The notes beneath the pieces are model-generated. The model saw nothing but the letters and a program-made list of their open reading frames with translations, was not told the origin of the DNA and ran no database searches. This document shows, piece by piece, positions 1 through 10,091 of a stretch of 64,000 nucleotides of DNA. The position numbers were made by a program, and so were the translations under genes. The first letter of the stretch is position 1, and each line of letters opens with the position of its first letter. The stretch is from Verrucomicrobiota bacterium. GTDB taxonomy: Bacteria; Verrucomicrobiota; Verrucomicrobiia; Methylacidiphilales; UBA1321. The stretch lies in assembly GCA_013285645.1 (NCBI GenBank), contig JABDHJ010000002.1:1-64000 (forward strand), written 5' to 3'.

Positions 1-1
1 C

Positions 2-118
2 TCTGCGGGGCATCCGCCCTACGAGTCGATCCTCCTGTGGCTCGACGAGGCGCGGGGCCAGGGATTGATTGATGATGATGTGACCTTGCTGCGATTCGCT
101 ACCCAACGCTATGGATGA
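2..118 (+). CDS. C-terminal end of a truncated (window-edge) CDS, ...SAGHPPYESILLWLDEARGQGLIDDDVTLLRFATQRYG*; possibly a PP2C/SpoIIE-like phosphatase
   Basis: Open frame from the window edge to TGA at 116-118; the 'IDDDVTLL' C-terminus resembles PP2C/SpoIIE ends, but the fragment is too short to be sure. Confidence 0.4.
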   Translation, partial: SAGHPPYESILLWLDEARGQGLIDDDVTLLRFATQRYG

Positions 119-666
119 CCTTGGCTGGATGGTGCTTAACTTGCTGTTTGCCGTGCCTGCTTTTATCGTCCTGGTTATAATCATCTTTAGAAGGCGTTGG
201 TAGTTGAGAAGTGCGCAACATCTTCATTTGAGCCAGACGAATCGTTTGATTTGTCTTCATCAAAAGGCTCGGAACACAATCATTTTGGCGGCCCATTTTT
301 AACCACTAATGACCCATGGTCATTATTTCTTGACTCAACGCCGATAGTGATGGATTATGGTCTAATGACTCACGGTCAACTAGAGTCTCCAATGACGGAT
401 AAATGTGGCGCAAAAGCTTCCAAAGGAAGGAGGAGGCTTCGCGGTTGCGGGGGCTCGTTTTCGGTCGTTCCTAACGCCTGCTTCCTTCTTGCTCTTTTCC
501 CGTTTCCTCTGTCTGCGCCTCAACCCAGCTCCGAAAAGGACACCCTATGACATCGATCTTCCGGCGTCGTTTCGCGCCGCTACCAGAATTCGTCTTGTCC
601 GTTGTGGCCATGGATTTCGTCCGCACTCCGTCGCCTGATCAATCAACCCATTAATTCCTAAAACCT

Positions 667-1083
667 ATGCCAATCGATGCAAAAGACCTTTCCCAAGAAC
701 CACCACGCAGTCCACGCACAGTCTTGGGCGGATACGTTTTGGTCGCCCGAATGCTCGACAAAGCTCGGGCTGAGCTTTGCGGAACAGCAAGTCAGTACCT
801 TTTCAACTGCGGGCTCGATCATATCTTCCTTACGTATAAGGGCATTACGGCCGAAGAGGTGCAAGCGCTTCTAGCCTCAGGGTTGACGGACGAAGAAGTT
901 CTCAAGTGGATCGACAGCAACGGCAAGCCAAGAACGGCTGAGGAGATAAGGGCCTGGTCAAACTCTCTTCTGGAGGATAAGGCCCACTTTTTTAATCACC
1001 TCGAAACGGACGATCAAGCCTTGTTGACGAAGCGAAGCTCAAGTTCTTCGCATGCTCCCAAAGGCGGGAAAAGCGATTGGTAA
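667..1083 (+). CDS. DUF5069 domain-containing protein
   Basis: 'DLSQEPPRSPRTVLGGYVLVARMLDKARAEL...' matches the remembered DUF5069 N-terminus. Confidence 0.75.
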   Translation: MPIDAKDLSQEPPRSPRTVLGGYVLVARMLDKARAELCGTASQYLFNCGLDHIFLTYKGITAEEVQALLASGLTDEEVLKWIDSNGKPRTAEEIRAWSNSLLEDKAHFFNHLETDDQALLTKRSSSSSHAPKGGKSDW

Positions 1084-1093
1084 GCAGAGAAGT

Positions 1094-1678
1094 ATGCCCA
1101 TGTTGACCGATACCTCCCAGCGCATTCTTGATGCCGCGACTCGCGTATTTGCACGCGAAGGCGTTTGTGGCGCAACGACCCGGGAAATCGCCCGACTGGC
1201 TGGGGTAAATGAAGTGACTCTCTTTCGTCACTTTAAGAACAAGGCTGAGCTTCTGTACCAGGTCGTCATGAGATTGTCCGGGCAGTATGAGAGTGTTTTC
1301 GAGGGTGCGCCCATGGAGACAACGGAGGACTTGCGCCGCACGGTCGAGGCCCATGTCGCCATGTACATGCGGAGGTTAACCGCGAACGAGGAATTCGTGC
1401 GGACATTTTATGGTGAGTGGAAACGGTATCCCGAGCTTTGCCGGTGTCTCTTTGTGGAATCGTCAAGGCAGGTTCGCCAAAAGTTTATCCATTACCTGCT
1501 CGCGGTGCAGAAGAAGGGGTTGATCCGGGACGATCTTGACGTTACCACGGCCGCCGATGCCCTGATCGGTATGCTTTTGGTAGGCGTCCTGCGTCGTCCC
1601 TTCACCGATCCCGAATATTCCAATCCGCGTTTTTCCGGGACATGCCTCGAACTCTTTCTCAGAGGTATCGCACCATGA
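1094..1678 (+). CDS. TetR/AcrR family transcriptional regulator
   Basis: N-terminal HTH 'RILDAATRVFAREGVCGATTREIARLAGVNEVTLFRHFKNKAEL'; the ORF track starts at 1052 but an internal Met (MPMLTDTS) is a better start; ATGA overlap with the next gene. Confidence 0.85.
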   Translation: MPMLTDTSQRILDAATRVFAREGVCGATTREIARLAGVNEVTLFRHFKNKAELLYQVVMRLSGQYESVFEGAPMETTEDLRRTVEAHVAMYMRRLTANEEFVRTFYGEWKRYPELCRCLFVESSRQVRQKFIHYLLAVQKKGLIRDDLDVTTAADALIGMLLVGVLRRPFTDPEYSNPRFSGTCLELFLRGIAP

Positions 1679-3330
1679 GTACTGATGCCATGGCTTCTGA
1701 GGTGGGGACGCCTGCGCCTTTTGTGCCGAAGCTATCGAAGCTGGCCCAGAGGGCGAAAGAGCAGGGCTGGTTAAAGTGGGCGATTGTCGTGGCGGTGTCT
1801 TTTGCGGCGCTATTGCAGGTGATCGACACCAGCATCGTCAACGTCGCGCTGCCCTATATGCAGGGCAATCTCGGCACCACCTTGACGGAGATCGGCTGGG
1901 TTTCGACCAGTTACTCGATTGCCAATGTTATTGTGATTCCCCTATCGGCATGGCTCGGTCTGCGCTTCGGCAAGAAGCGGTATTTCATTTTTTCGGTAAT
2001 CACTTTCGTTTTGGCGTCGGTCATGTGCGGTTTTGCCAACAGCCTGCCCATGTTGATCCTGGGACGGGTGATCCAGGGGTTTGGTGGCGGAGGTCTCCTG
2101 GCCCCTGCGCAGGCATTAATTTTTCAGGCAGTACCACGCGAGGACCAGGGCAAAGCATCCACGGTATTCACCATTTGTGTGATTGTGGGACCTGCCATCG
2201 GTCCAGTGTTGGGAGGCTATCTGACGGATAACTACGGCTGGCCTTGGATCTTTTACATCAACGTACCCTTGGGAATTCTGGCCCTGTATCTGTGTTCGAC
2301 GTTTTTGGTGCCGGACGATCCAAGCAGCCGCGAGGACCATAGAAACGACAAAATCGATTGGTGGGGCATATTTTTTCTCTCGTTAGGTCTCGGTACGTTT
2401 CAGACCATGTTGGAGCAGGGCCAGGAGGATGATTGGTTCTCGTCTCCCTTCATCCAGCGCATGGCGTTTTTGAGCGTTGTCGGAATCGTTTGCTTCATCT
2501 GGCAAGAATTGCGTGTAGCAAAACCAGCCGTTGATTTGCGCGTGTTGCGCTACCGCTCTGTTTCCTTAGGCAGCATCATTTCCATTGCCCTGGGCATGGG
2601 ACTTTATGGGACGGTGTTTGTCGTCCCCGTATTCGTCCAAAATGTGCTGCATTTCACTGCGACCGAAACCGGCGTCATGCTGATTCCCGGGGCGTTGGCC
2701 TCTGCGGCAGCCTCGTTTGCCCTAGCTCCCTTGGGAAAGGTATTTTCTCCGCGAATGCTGATTGCAGTCGGCTGCTTAATGACGATCGGCGTCATGGTTG
2801 CCTTGATGGGAATCAATCCCGATACAGGTTACGATCAGTTTTTTTGGCCACTCATCTGGCGCGGCTTCGGCTCCGTCGTCATGTTCATTCCGTTATCCAT
2901 CGCCACATTGGGCGCGCTGCCCAAGCAAGATATTGACGCAGCCTCCGGCTTTTTCGGACTCACTCGCCAGCTGGGAGGAAGTATCGGTATCGCGGGGATC
3001 ACTACCCTGGTTGCGAAGCAGCAGTTTGTTCATCGCTCACAAATCATCGGCAATATTTCTGATCTGAATTCCGCGGTTGGGGAACGATTGGCTGGCGGCA
3101 CCGCTTTCTTCAGCGCCTCATCCGGCGACCCGGTTGCGGTGCACAAACAGGCACTTACGCTCCTTGATCAAGCCGTTGATTTCCAGGCCCTGCTGTTGAG
3201 TTATCGGGACGTTTTCTACTTCGTGGCCTTCGTTTTCATTCTGATGATGCCATTGATTTTCTTCCTCGGAAAAAACCCCAAAATCCACCTCTGCGATCCC
3301 AATTTCAGAGTGATCCGCTTTAGCTTATGA
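1675..3330 (+). CDS. DHA2-family drug efflux MFS transporter (EmrB/QacA-like)
   Basis: 14-TM style MFS with 'QVIDTSIVNVALPYMQGNLGTTLTEIGWVSTSY'; start by ATGA overlap with the TetR gene. Confidence 0.9.
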   Translation: MSTDAMASEVGTPAPFVPKLSKLAQRAKEQGWLKWAIVVAVSFAALLQVIDTSIVNVALPYMQGNLGTTLTEIGWVSTSYSIANVIVIPLSAWLGLRFGKKRYFIFSVITFVLASVMCGFANSLPMLILGRVIQGFGGGGLLAPAQALIFQAVPREDQGKASTVFTICVIVGPAIGPVLGGYLTDNYGWPWIFYINVPLGILALYLCSTFLVPDDPSSREDHRNDKIDWWGIFFLSLGLGTFQTMLEQGQEDDWFSSPFIQRMAFLSVVGIVCFIWQELRVAKPAVDLRVLRYRSVSLGSIISIALGMGLYGTVFVVPVFVQNVLHFTATETGVMLIPGALASAAASFALAPLGKVFSPRMLIAVGCLMTIGVMVALMGINPDTGYDQFFWPLIWRGFGSVVMFIPLSIATLGALPKQDIDAASGFFGLTRQLGGSIGIAGITTLVAKQQFVHRSQIIGNISDLNSAVGERLAGGTAFFSASSGDPVAVHKQALTLLDQAVDFQALLLSYRDVFYFVAFVFILMMPLIFFLGKNPKIHLCDPNFRVIRFSL

Positions 3331-4259
3331 GTACCCATACCAACAACGTCGATATAACACACGAGAGGCCGCACCTCCATGCAGTCCCCAAAGATAAAAA
3401 ACTAAAATCGCTGACTCAGCGTTTCAAGAAACCAGCCCTGATCGTGGCCGGGATCATAACCGCCATCGTGGTTGCCTATTACGCCTACGATTCCTTCACG
3501 CATGAAGAAACCGACGATGCCTATGTCACCGGCCATCTGCATAACGTTTCATCGCGCGTAACTGGGGTGGTTACGGATGTGTTGGTCGATGATAACCAAC
3601 GCGTGAAGAGCGGAGATGTTTTGGTAAAACTCGATCCTTCGGACTACGCGGCCCTTGGTCTCGCGGCAAAAGCCACTTTCCAGAAAGCCCAGGCTGATCT
3701 GGATCGTGAGGAACCGCTGGTCACCGTGCATGCTTTTTCCGAGCAGGATGTCGAGGCTGCTCGGAGTACACGTGACGTCAACCTGGCAGAGATGAAGTTG
3801 GCCCAGCTTCAGGTGGATTACGCAACGATTCGCGCTCCCGCGGACGGATACGTTGGCCGTAAGAATGTGGAGGTTGGGAATCGACTCTCTCAAGGCGAAA
3901 CATTAATGGTGGTCGTCGAACCCGATTTGTGGGTGGTCGCCAATTTCAAGGAAACTCAACTGGCCCACATGCAGTTCGGGCAGCCAGTAAATATTTCGAT
4001 CGATTCGATCCCTGGCAAAGTATTCAAGGGAACCGTCAATAGCTTCTCACCCGCCACCGGAAACGAATTCGCCCTCCTTCCCGCCGATAACTCGACCGGT
4101 AATTTCACGAAGATCGTGCAACGGGTGCCGGTAAAGATCGTGTTCGATCCTGACTCCGTGCGAGGGTACGAAACGCGAATTCGAGCGGGAGAATCCGCCA
4201 TAGTGAAGGTCTCGTTGACGAACCCCGAGGAAAAAACGGGGACTCTGAGCCTGAAGTAA
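3327..4259 (+). CDS. HlyD/EmrA family membrane fusion protein
   Basis: 'TDDAYVTGHLHNVSSRVTGVVTDVLVDDNQRVKSGDVLVKLDPSDY' biotinyl-lipoyl-like domain; ATGA overlap with the MFS gene. Confidence 0.9.
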   Translation: MSTHTNNVDITHERPHLHAVPKDKKLKSLTQRFKKPALIVAGIITAIVVAYYAYDSFTHEETDDAYVTGHLHNVSSRVTGVVTDVLVDDNQRVKSGDVLVKLDPSDYAALGLAAKATFQKAQADLDREEPLVTVHAFSEQDVEAARSTRDVNLAEMKLAQLQVDYATIRAPADGYVGRKNVEVGNRLSQGETLMVVVEPDLWVVANFKETQLAHMQFGQPVNISIDSIPGKVFKGTVNSFSPATGNEFALLPADNSTGNFTKIVQRVPVKIVFDPDSVRGYETRIRAGESAIVKVSLTNPEEKTGTLSLK

Positions 4260-4504
4260 GCCTCTTAAAAAGTGAGCTTATGGGTGAACTGGACGAGGTG
4301 GCAAAAGCTGGCTACGAGTTGATCGTCTCCAAGGTCTGATTATTGCCGTTGAGATCGAATGTGTTGGTCAACCGGCTAGCCCGCTTGATCAAGACCTGAT
4401 CGACAAGCATGGATTGACAGCGAGGGGCGAAATCCGAATAATCAGCGTCCCTTGAATGGCGTGGTGTCGGATCGGTAACGACCTGCTCTGCGCCTTTCTC
4501 TTCT

Positions 4505-4577
4505 TGCCGCTTGGCGCAATTGGTAGCGCAGACGCCTCTGGAGCGTAAGGTTCATGGTTCGAGCCCATGAGCGGCAG
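4505..4577 (+). tRNA. tRNA-Gln (anticodon CTG)
   Basis: Hand-folded cloverleaf: acceptor TGCCGCT/AGCGGCA, D-arm GCGC/GCGC, anticodon loop CTCTGGA, T-arm CATGG TTCGAGC CCATG, discriminator G; one mismatch (G-A) at the top of the anticodon stem. Confidence 0.75.
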
Positions 4578-4747
4578 CTCTCTTTATGAATTCCTAAGGA
4601 GTTTCAATGATTGTCATTCTGGGCGTGATTGGCGATTAGTTAGGTCGTCACCCAGAGATAAAAAGACCTTTTCCACAAAAAGTCGCATTCTGAAACTAAT
4701 CCTTTGAGTTGCGCTCGGCAGGCAACTATGTCCCTGATAACAAGGAG

Positions 4748-4819
4748 CTCCGGGGGTAGGGCTCGAACCTACGACCAATCGGTTAACAGCCGACCGCTCT
4801 ACCACTGAGCTACCCCGGA
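4748..4819 (-). tRNA. tRNA-Asn (anticodon GTT)
   Basis: Reverse complement TCCGGGGTAGCTCAGTGGTAGAGCGGTCGGCTGTTAACCGATTGGTCGTAGGTTCGAGCCCTACCCCCGGAG folds as a standard cloverleaf. Confidence 0.95.
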
Positions 4820-4982
4820 AAAGTAGTGGAAGGGTGAGTAAATCATGTCTGGTGGGCGGAATCAACCCTTTTGCAAGGATAAAGCCTCAGTTCCTTTCAC
4901 CACTGACCATCTAGAAGCATTTTCCTCTACTACTCGACAAGGAAATGCTTCCACTCGGCGATACCGCTGCTTCCAAGGAAGC

Positions 4983-5351
4983 TTATGGCCGTGGCAGCGG
5001 GCATCTGACTTCTACGGAGATCGCGTCCGGGGCAAGACATTGGAACGCCAAGTTGTGGCTAACCTCAGTCAAATCGAAATTGATCGTTACACCGTCGCTC
5101 TTGATGCGTTGATAAAGTTCGCGGACTTGACGTTCTTCTTTCAGCACAAATCCAATATGAAAGTCCGGTGGATAGACTGGCGGGGGAGAGTTGTGCAGAT
5201 TGCTCAGGCCGAAGTAAAATCCGCTTTCGTCTTCCAGGATGGCAATTGCGCCTGTTCTTTCGAAAGCGCAGCGCAAGCCAAAGTACGTTTCAAAGAACTC
5301 GCGGGCGGCAGGGATGTTGGAGACTTGGAGATCGATGTGATTGAGAATCAT
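4983..5351 (-). CDS. VOC family protein (glyoxalase/bleomycin resistance-like)
   Basis: 'MILNHIDLQVSNIPAAREFFETYFGLRCAF...' VOC N-terminus. Confidence 0.85.
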   Translation of the reverse strand: MILNHIDLQVSNIPAAREFFETYFGLRCAFERTGAIAILEDESGFYFGLSNLHNSPPPVYPPDFHIGFVLKEERQVRELYQRIKSDGVTINFDLTEVSHNLAFQCLAPDAISVEVRCPLPRP

Positions 5352-5383
5352 ATTTTTATTATTTTATGGACGGTGAAAGGGAC

Positions 5384-5845
5384 TTAAGCCTGTGAAGTAG
5401 TGGTAGGGGCCTGATTTTGTCTAATCTTTGGCAGCATGAAGCCCGCAAGGATGAGCCAGATAAAACTTGGAAATCGCGTAAGCGGAATCAGGAATATTGC
5501 CTGAGGGATCAATAGAGCGAGACTGCTCAATTCTCCCATGACTGCCAAGATAAGGTCGAACACCACAAGCCATTTGGGAAGGGCCTTCAAAAATGCCGCC
5601 GTGATGGATAGTCCCGCGATCAAAAGTCCCATGGGCACGGAAAACCCGACGCCACCAAAAGCAAACGCCAGATAGTACAAGGAGGGGGTTACGCCTGTAT
5701 CCTGCGCAATTCCAGGACAGGTCATGACCCAAAGCACCAGCGCGGAAGAGATGATGCCGAATGCCGCCGCGAATCCACCAAATAGAGCGATATGCGTTCC
5801 CGCGGCGCGAACGCCGAGAAAATGATGACTGGACAATCCGTTCAA
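5384..5845 (-). CDS. small multi-pass membrane protein of unknown function
   Basis: About four hydrophobic segments over 153 aa; plausible start and stop. Confidence 0.6.
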   Translation of the reverse strand: MNGLSSHHFLGVRAAGTHIALFGGFAAAFGIISSALVLWVMTCPGIAQDTGVTPSLYYLAFAFGGVGFSVPMGLLIAGLSITAAFLKALPKWLVVFDLILAVMGELSSLALLIPQAIFLIPLTRFPSFIWLILAGFMLPKIRQNQAPTTTSQA

Positions 5846-5920
5846 TGGGGATATGCCACGAACGATTCCGCAGATTATCTTCGATACTGGAATTGCCTGA
5901 ATTCTGTCCTAATCTGATTC

Positions 5921-6586
5921 ATGCGCCTGCTCTTGGTTGAGGATTCGTCTCGTTTGCGTCGATCGCTTACGCTGGGCCTGAAACGGGCCGGGTACACTGT
6001 GGACGAATCCGGCGATGGGAAGGAAGGATTCTGGAAGGCTGAAAACGGCAAATATGATCTTCTCGTCCTCGACATCATGCTTCCTGGCATGGACGGGCTG
6101 GAAATCCTCACGGCCTTGAGAGCCAAGAATATCAGAACCCACGTGCTCTTCCTGACCGCCCGGGATACTGTGGAAGATCGGGTGAAGGGACTTCAGGCAG
6201 GAGCCGACGATTATCTTGTCAAACCTTTTGCCCTGGCGGAGTTGCTGGCTCGAGTGCAGGCCCTTTGCCGCCGAAGCTACGATCATAAATCATCTCGCCT
6301 CGAAGTGGAGGATCTGGTCGTCGAGTTGAATACGCTCCATGCAACGGTATCCGGCCAGACACTCAAGCTGCTTCCCCGTGAATTCCGCATCCTGCAACTT
6401 CTTATGCTCCGACGCGGCCAAGTGATCTCCCGCTCCGAAATCGAGGAACATGTCTATGCTGATAGCCAGGAGCTCATGAGCAACGCCGTGGAATCAGCGG
6501 TCTCCCAATTACGGAAGAAACTCACGCAAGCAGGGAGCACCGTCCAAATCCAGACCAAGCGTGGATTCGGTTATTTGCTGACGTGA
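5921..6586 (+). CDS. OmpR/PhoB-family response regulator
   Basis: Receiver 'MRLLLVEDSSRLRRSL...LLVLDIMLPGMDGLEIL...VKPFALAELLARV' plus winged-helix C-terminus. Confidence 0.93.
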   Translation: MRLLLVEDSSRLRRSLTLGLKRAGYTVDESGDGKEGFWKAENGKYDLLVLDIMLPGMDGLEILTALRAKNIRTHVLFLTARDTVEDRVKGLQAGADDYLVKPFALAELLARVQALCRRSYDHKSSRLEVEDLVVELNTLHATVSGQTLKLLPREFRILQLLMLRRGQVISRSEIEEHVYADSQELMSNAVESAVSQLRKKLTQAGSTVQIQTKRGFGYLLT

Positions 6587-6693
6587 CCGAGGGGCCTTAG
6601 AGGCAAAAAGTAACGGCGAATATCTATCTGCCGTAAGGTTCCGGTAAGGAAGCAGTCCCTAGAACTAGGTGATGGGTACATGCCCAAGCCAGA

Positions 6694-8127
6694 ATGCGTT
6701 TCATCCCCACCAACTCCATTCGTCTTCGCTTGGCAGCGGCATTGTTTCTGGGCTTTATAGTCCTTCTGAGTCTCGCGTCCGTTTCAATTTATTTCGTCTC
6801 CAAGCGCATTCTTGAGGAGGATTTCAACGCGAGACTGTTTGCCAAGGCACAGGCCGCAGTCGCCTCCATCTCGCAAAAGGGATCCTGGCTCGACGTCGAT
6901 TGGACCGAACTCCCCCAGGAACTCAATCCACAAAAGCACTCCCAGGACGCCATTCAGCTGATCGATGGTGACGGGCATCCCGTTCTGAAGGACTCGCCGG
7001 TCGTTGCGTCTCCCACCGCTTCAACCCAGGGTATTTATCAAGATTTGGTCTTGCCGGAGCTCGGGCATGCCCGGATTCTGTCACTTTCTTTCCTGCCACA
7101 CGTTGAGAGGAAGGATTTGGCTGTGACTCCGCCAGAGTTGCGAAAGAATTGCGTCCTGGCCGTAGCGAGCAGTCGGAGATCCCTGGACCATTCTCTCCAC
7201 AAACTGGTGGTTATTCTCGCCTTAATGACCGGGGTGACGTCGCTTTTGAGCCTGGCGCTGGTCTGGTTGGTCGTGAAGCAAGGCTTGCGTCCGCTGGACC
7301 GCCTTGGTTCGGCAATGGCGCGGGTTGAAGTGGAATCACTGGGTCAACAGATTTCCCTGAACGATCTGCCGGAAGAGTTGACGCCTATCGCCGACAAATT
7401 AAACGATCTGCTGCGCCGCCTGGATGTTTCCTTTGCCCGCGAGCGCCGGTTCAGCGCGGATGTTTCCCACGAGCTGCGAACGCCTGTCGCGGAGTTGAAG
7501 ACCCTTTCCGAGGTGATGCTCCAGGACGAAAAGCATTCTCCCGAAGTTCAGCGGGCTTTCGAAGATGCCAGGGATATTGCCGGACAAATGGAAGCCTTGG
7601 TGACCGTGCTGCTGGAAATGGTGCGCCAGGAAGCGGGATGTACTCCCCTGGCTTTATCCGATGTTGATCTCGAGTCCCAAGCTCAGCTGGCATTGAAAAA
7701 GTACGAAGCGAAAGCGGCTCAACGGGACCTTCGCCTGAGGATGCTTCCCCCCAAGAAAGCCATCACGCTTAACACCGAGCCCCGCCTGCTGGCAATGGTC
7801 CTCGCCAATCTTCTCGACAATGCGATTGAATATTCACCGGCAGGCAGCGTGGTCGATCTTGAGTTTCAATCCGAAAAGGAGTTTCCGTACCTGATCATCT
7901 CCAATCCGGCGGAGAAATTGGCGCCTGCCGATCTTCCCCATGTTTTCGAGCGCTTTTGGCGTAAAGATTCCGCCCGGGGAGAATCGAATCATTTTGGAAT
8001 AGGCTTGTCCCTAACGCAGGCGCTCTGCCAGCGTCTGGGCATTCGACTTACTGTTTCCATGGACAAGGGGAACGTTATCCGTTTCTGGCTTTATTTTTCA
8101 ACCAAAGAAACCACTCCACTATTATGA
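6694..8127 (+). CDS. sensor histidine kinase
   Basis: HAMP-like region, 'FSADVSHELRTPVAELKTLSEV' H-box, N-box 'NLLDNAIEYSP'. Confidence 0.92.
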   Translation: MRFIPTNSIRLRLAAALFLGFIVLLSLASVSIYFVSKRILEEDFNARLFAKAQAAVASISQKGSWLDVDWTELPQELNPQKHSQDAIQLIDGDGHPVLKDSPVVASPTASTQGIYQDLVLPELGHARILSLSFLPHVERKDLAVTPPELRKNCVLAVASSRRSLDHSLHKLVVILALMTGVTSLLSLALVWLVVKQGLRPLDRLGSAMARVEVESLGQQISLNDLPEELTPIADKLNDLLRRLDVSFARERRFSADVSHELRTPVAELKTLSEVMLQDEKHSPEVQRAFEDARDIAGQMEALVTVLLEMVRQEAGCTPLALSDVDLESQAQLALKKYEAKAAQRDLRLRMLPPKKAITLNTEPRLLAMVLANLLDNAIEYSPAGSVVDLEFQSEKEFPYLIISNPAEKLAPADLPHVFERFWRKDSARGESNHFGIGLSLTQALCQRLGIRLTVSMDKGNVIRFWLYFSTKETTPLL

Positions 8128-8933
8128 ATCAATCTATCAAGGAAATCGCCAGTAAAGTCCCTGAAGTCACACTGCTGTTCTGGATCATTAAGATCCTGGC
8201 AACCACTCTGGGAGAAACGGGCGGTGACGCCGTCTCCATGACCATGAACCTGGGCTATGCCGTCGCCAGTATTATCTTCATCGGGATATTTCTTGTTGCC
8301 GTCTTTGCCCAGATCATGGCCAAGAAGTTCCATCGATTTCTCTATTGGGCGGTCATCGTCGCGACGACAACGGCTGGAACGACCATGGCCGATTTTGCGG
8401 ACCGCTCGCTCGGCATCGGCTATCCCGGCGGAGCCTCGATCCTCTTTATCCTGCTGATGCTGTCTCTTGGCATTTGGTATTGGTGGGAGGGATCCATCGC
8501 AGTCGAGACGGTCACAACTCCCCGCGTGGAACTCTTTTATTGGCTGGCCATCATGTTCTCACAAACGCTGGGCACGGCTCTCGGTGACTGGATGGCCGAT
8601 ACCGCAGGCCTCGGCTATGACGGAGGGGCACTTATCTTCTCGGTCGGTTTGGCACTCATCGCCTTTCTCTACTATAAAACAAAGGCCTCACACGTCCTCT
8701 TGTTCTGGGCCGCTTTTATCCTGACACGACCACTGGGAGCCACGGTGGGTGACTTTCTCGACAAACCCGTCGAGCATGGAGGCTTGGCCATCGGTCGTTT
8801 CACTGCCTCAGCCATTCTCACCATCCTGATGATCGCCTGCATCCTGCTCTTTCCGCAAAAGGCGGGCCGCCATCCGGGAAAAAAATCCAAGTCCATCGAT
8901 CTGCAAGAAACAGAAACCACCCCAACCATATGA
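8124..8933 (+). CDS. COG4705-like membrane protein with internal repeats
   Basis: Four repeats of 'LG.T.GD....GLGYxGGA' type; overlaps the kinase stop by 4 nt. Confidence 0.75.
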   Translation: MNQSIKEIASKVPEVTLLFWIIKILATTLGETGGDAVSMTMNLGYAVASIIFIGIFLVAVFAQIMAKKFHRFLYWAVIVATTTAGTTMADFADRSLGIGYPGGASILFILLMLSLGIWYWWEGSIAVETVTTPRVELFYWLAIMFSQTLGTALGDWMADTAGLGYDGGALIFSVGLALIAFLYYKTKASHVLLFWAAFILTRPLGATVGDFLDKPVEHGGLAIGRFTASAILTILMIACILLFPQKAGRHPGKKSKSIDLQETETTPTI

Positions 8934-9910
8934 AAACCAAACTCCTCACCTCGTTAACCTGCTGTGTCTTTTTAGTCATGCTTCAGCCGCTCATGGCGGC
9001 TGATGCGCTCATCCCCCAGTCACCTGTGGAAGTGACCGGTACGCAAGGGAAATTCGACTTCATCAAAGTCGACTCGACCAAGAACCGTCTCCTTGCCTGT
9101 CATACGGCGAACGGGTCGCTGGACGTGATTGATGTGACCACATCAAAACTGATCAAAAGCATTCCGACAGGGGCAGCTCAAGGCGTGGCCGTTGATGACA
9201 AAGGCGGACGCTATTTTGTCAGCGTGAGCAAGCCGCCGAAAATGGTCATCATCGATTCGACCAAACTGGAAGTGATCGGCGAAGTGCCGCTCACCGATCC
9301 GGCGGACGTCATGGCCTATAATTCGGATTTGGATAGAGCCTTTGTCTGTAACGATGAAAAGCCAGAGCTCTGGGTAATCGATCCCGCCGCGAAAACTATT
9401 GTGGCAACGCTGAACATGCCTGGACAAGGAATGGAAGATTTAGGTTTCGATGACAAGGGCGCGTATGTTTATCAATGCCTAAAGGATTCCAACGAACTCG
9501 CTCAAATCGATGCCAAAGGACAGAAGGTCATCACGAATTGGTCGACGGCACCCGCCGAGAAGCCGCACGGGATGGCGATCGTTCCCGGTAGTAACTCCGC
9601 CCTGGTGGTCGGGGGAAACGGCAAACTGGTTCTCATGGACCTGAGTTCGGGAAAGGTACTGGCCTCCTGCGACGTCTCGCAAAAGGTGGACGAGATTGCG
9701 TATGATCCCGGTGTGCAGCGCGTTTACTGCGCCAGCGGCCTGGGTACTATTTCTGTGGTCGGACTCGATCAAAACAAACTCACTACCTTGGATCCTCTGC
9801 CAAGCTCACCTGGAGCCCATAGCATCGCGGTTGATCCCAAGACCCACACGGTTTGGATCGCCTTTGCCAAAGACAGCAAAGCATATGTACAGGCTTTTGT
9901 CAGCAAGTAG
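8930..9910 (+). CDS. secreted YncE-like beta-propeller repeat protein
   Basis: Signal peptide 'MKTKLLTSLTCCVFLVMLQPLMAA' and repeated 'VIDVTTSKLIKSIPTG' blades; ATGA overlap with the preceding gene. Confidence 0.8.
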   Translation: MKTKLLTSLTCCVFLVMLQPLMAADALIPQSPVEVTGTQGKFDFIKVDSTKNRLLACHTANGSLDVIDVTTSKLIKSIPTGAAQGVAVDDKGGRYFVSVSKPPKMVIIDSTKLEVIGEVPLTDPADVMAYNSDLDRAFVCNDEKPELWVIDPAAKTIVATLNMPGQGMEDLGFDDKGAYVYQCLKDSNELAQIDAKGQKVITNWSTAPAEKPHGMAIVPGSNSALVVGGNGKLVLMDLSSGKVLASCDVSQKVDEIAYDPGVQRVYCASGLGTISVVGLDQNKLTTLDPLPSSPGAHSIAVDPKTHTVWIAFAKDSKAYVQAFVSK

Positions 9911-9953
9911 CTTTCGAAGCAAAGTCTGCCCTTTTTACGGCCCTATGAGCCAC

Positions 9954-9990
9954 GAATCAAGGACCATTCTAAGAAAATGGTCCTCGATTC
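9954..9990. terminator. bidirectional hairpin terminator between convergent genes
   Basis: GAATCAAGGACCATT-CTAAGAA-AATGGTCCTCGATTC: 15-bp stem with one mismatch and a 7-nt loop, between convergent CDSs. Confidence 0.75.
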
Positions 9991-10091
9991 TTATTCGCGA
10001 CAATCATGATCAAGGTGATCAGGGGCGCGATGATAAAGGGCAGGCACAGAAGGGCCGCGACAAGATCGTCCATGGTTCTTTTTGGGTTCGG

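Noticed and set aside
111-203. 31-aa hydrophobic ORF MDDLGWMVLNLLFAVPAFIVLVIIIFRRRW
   Set aside because: Could be a small membrane protein overlapping the edge CDS, but too short to support without comparative data
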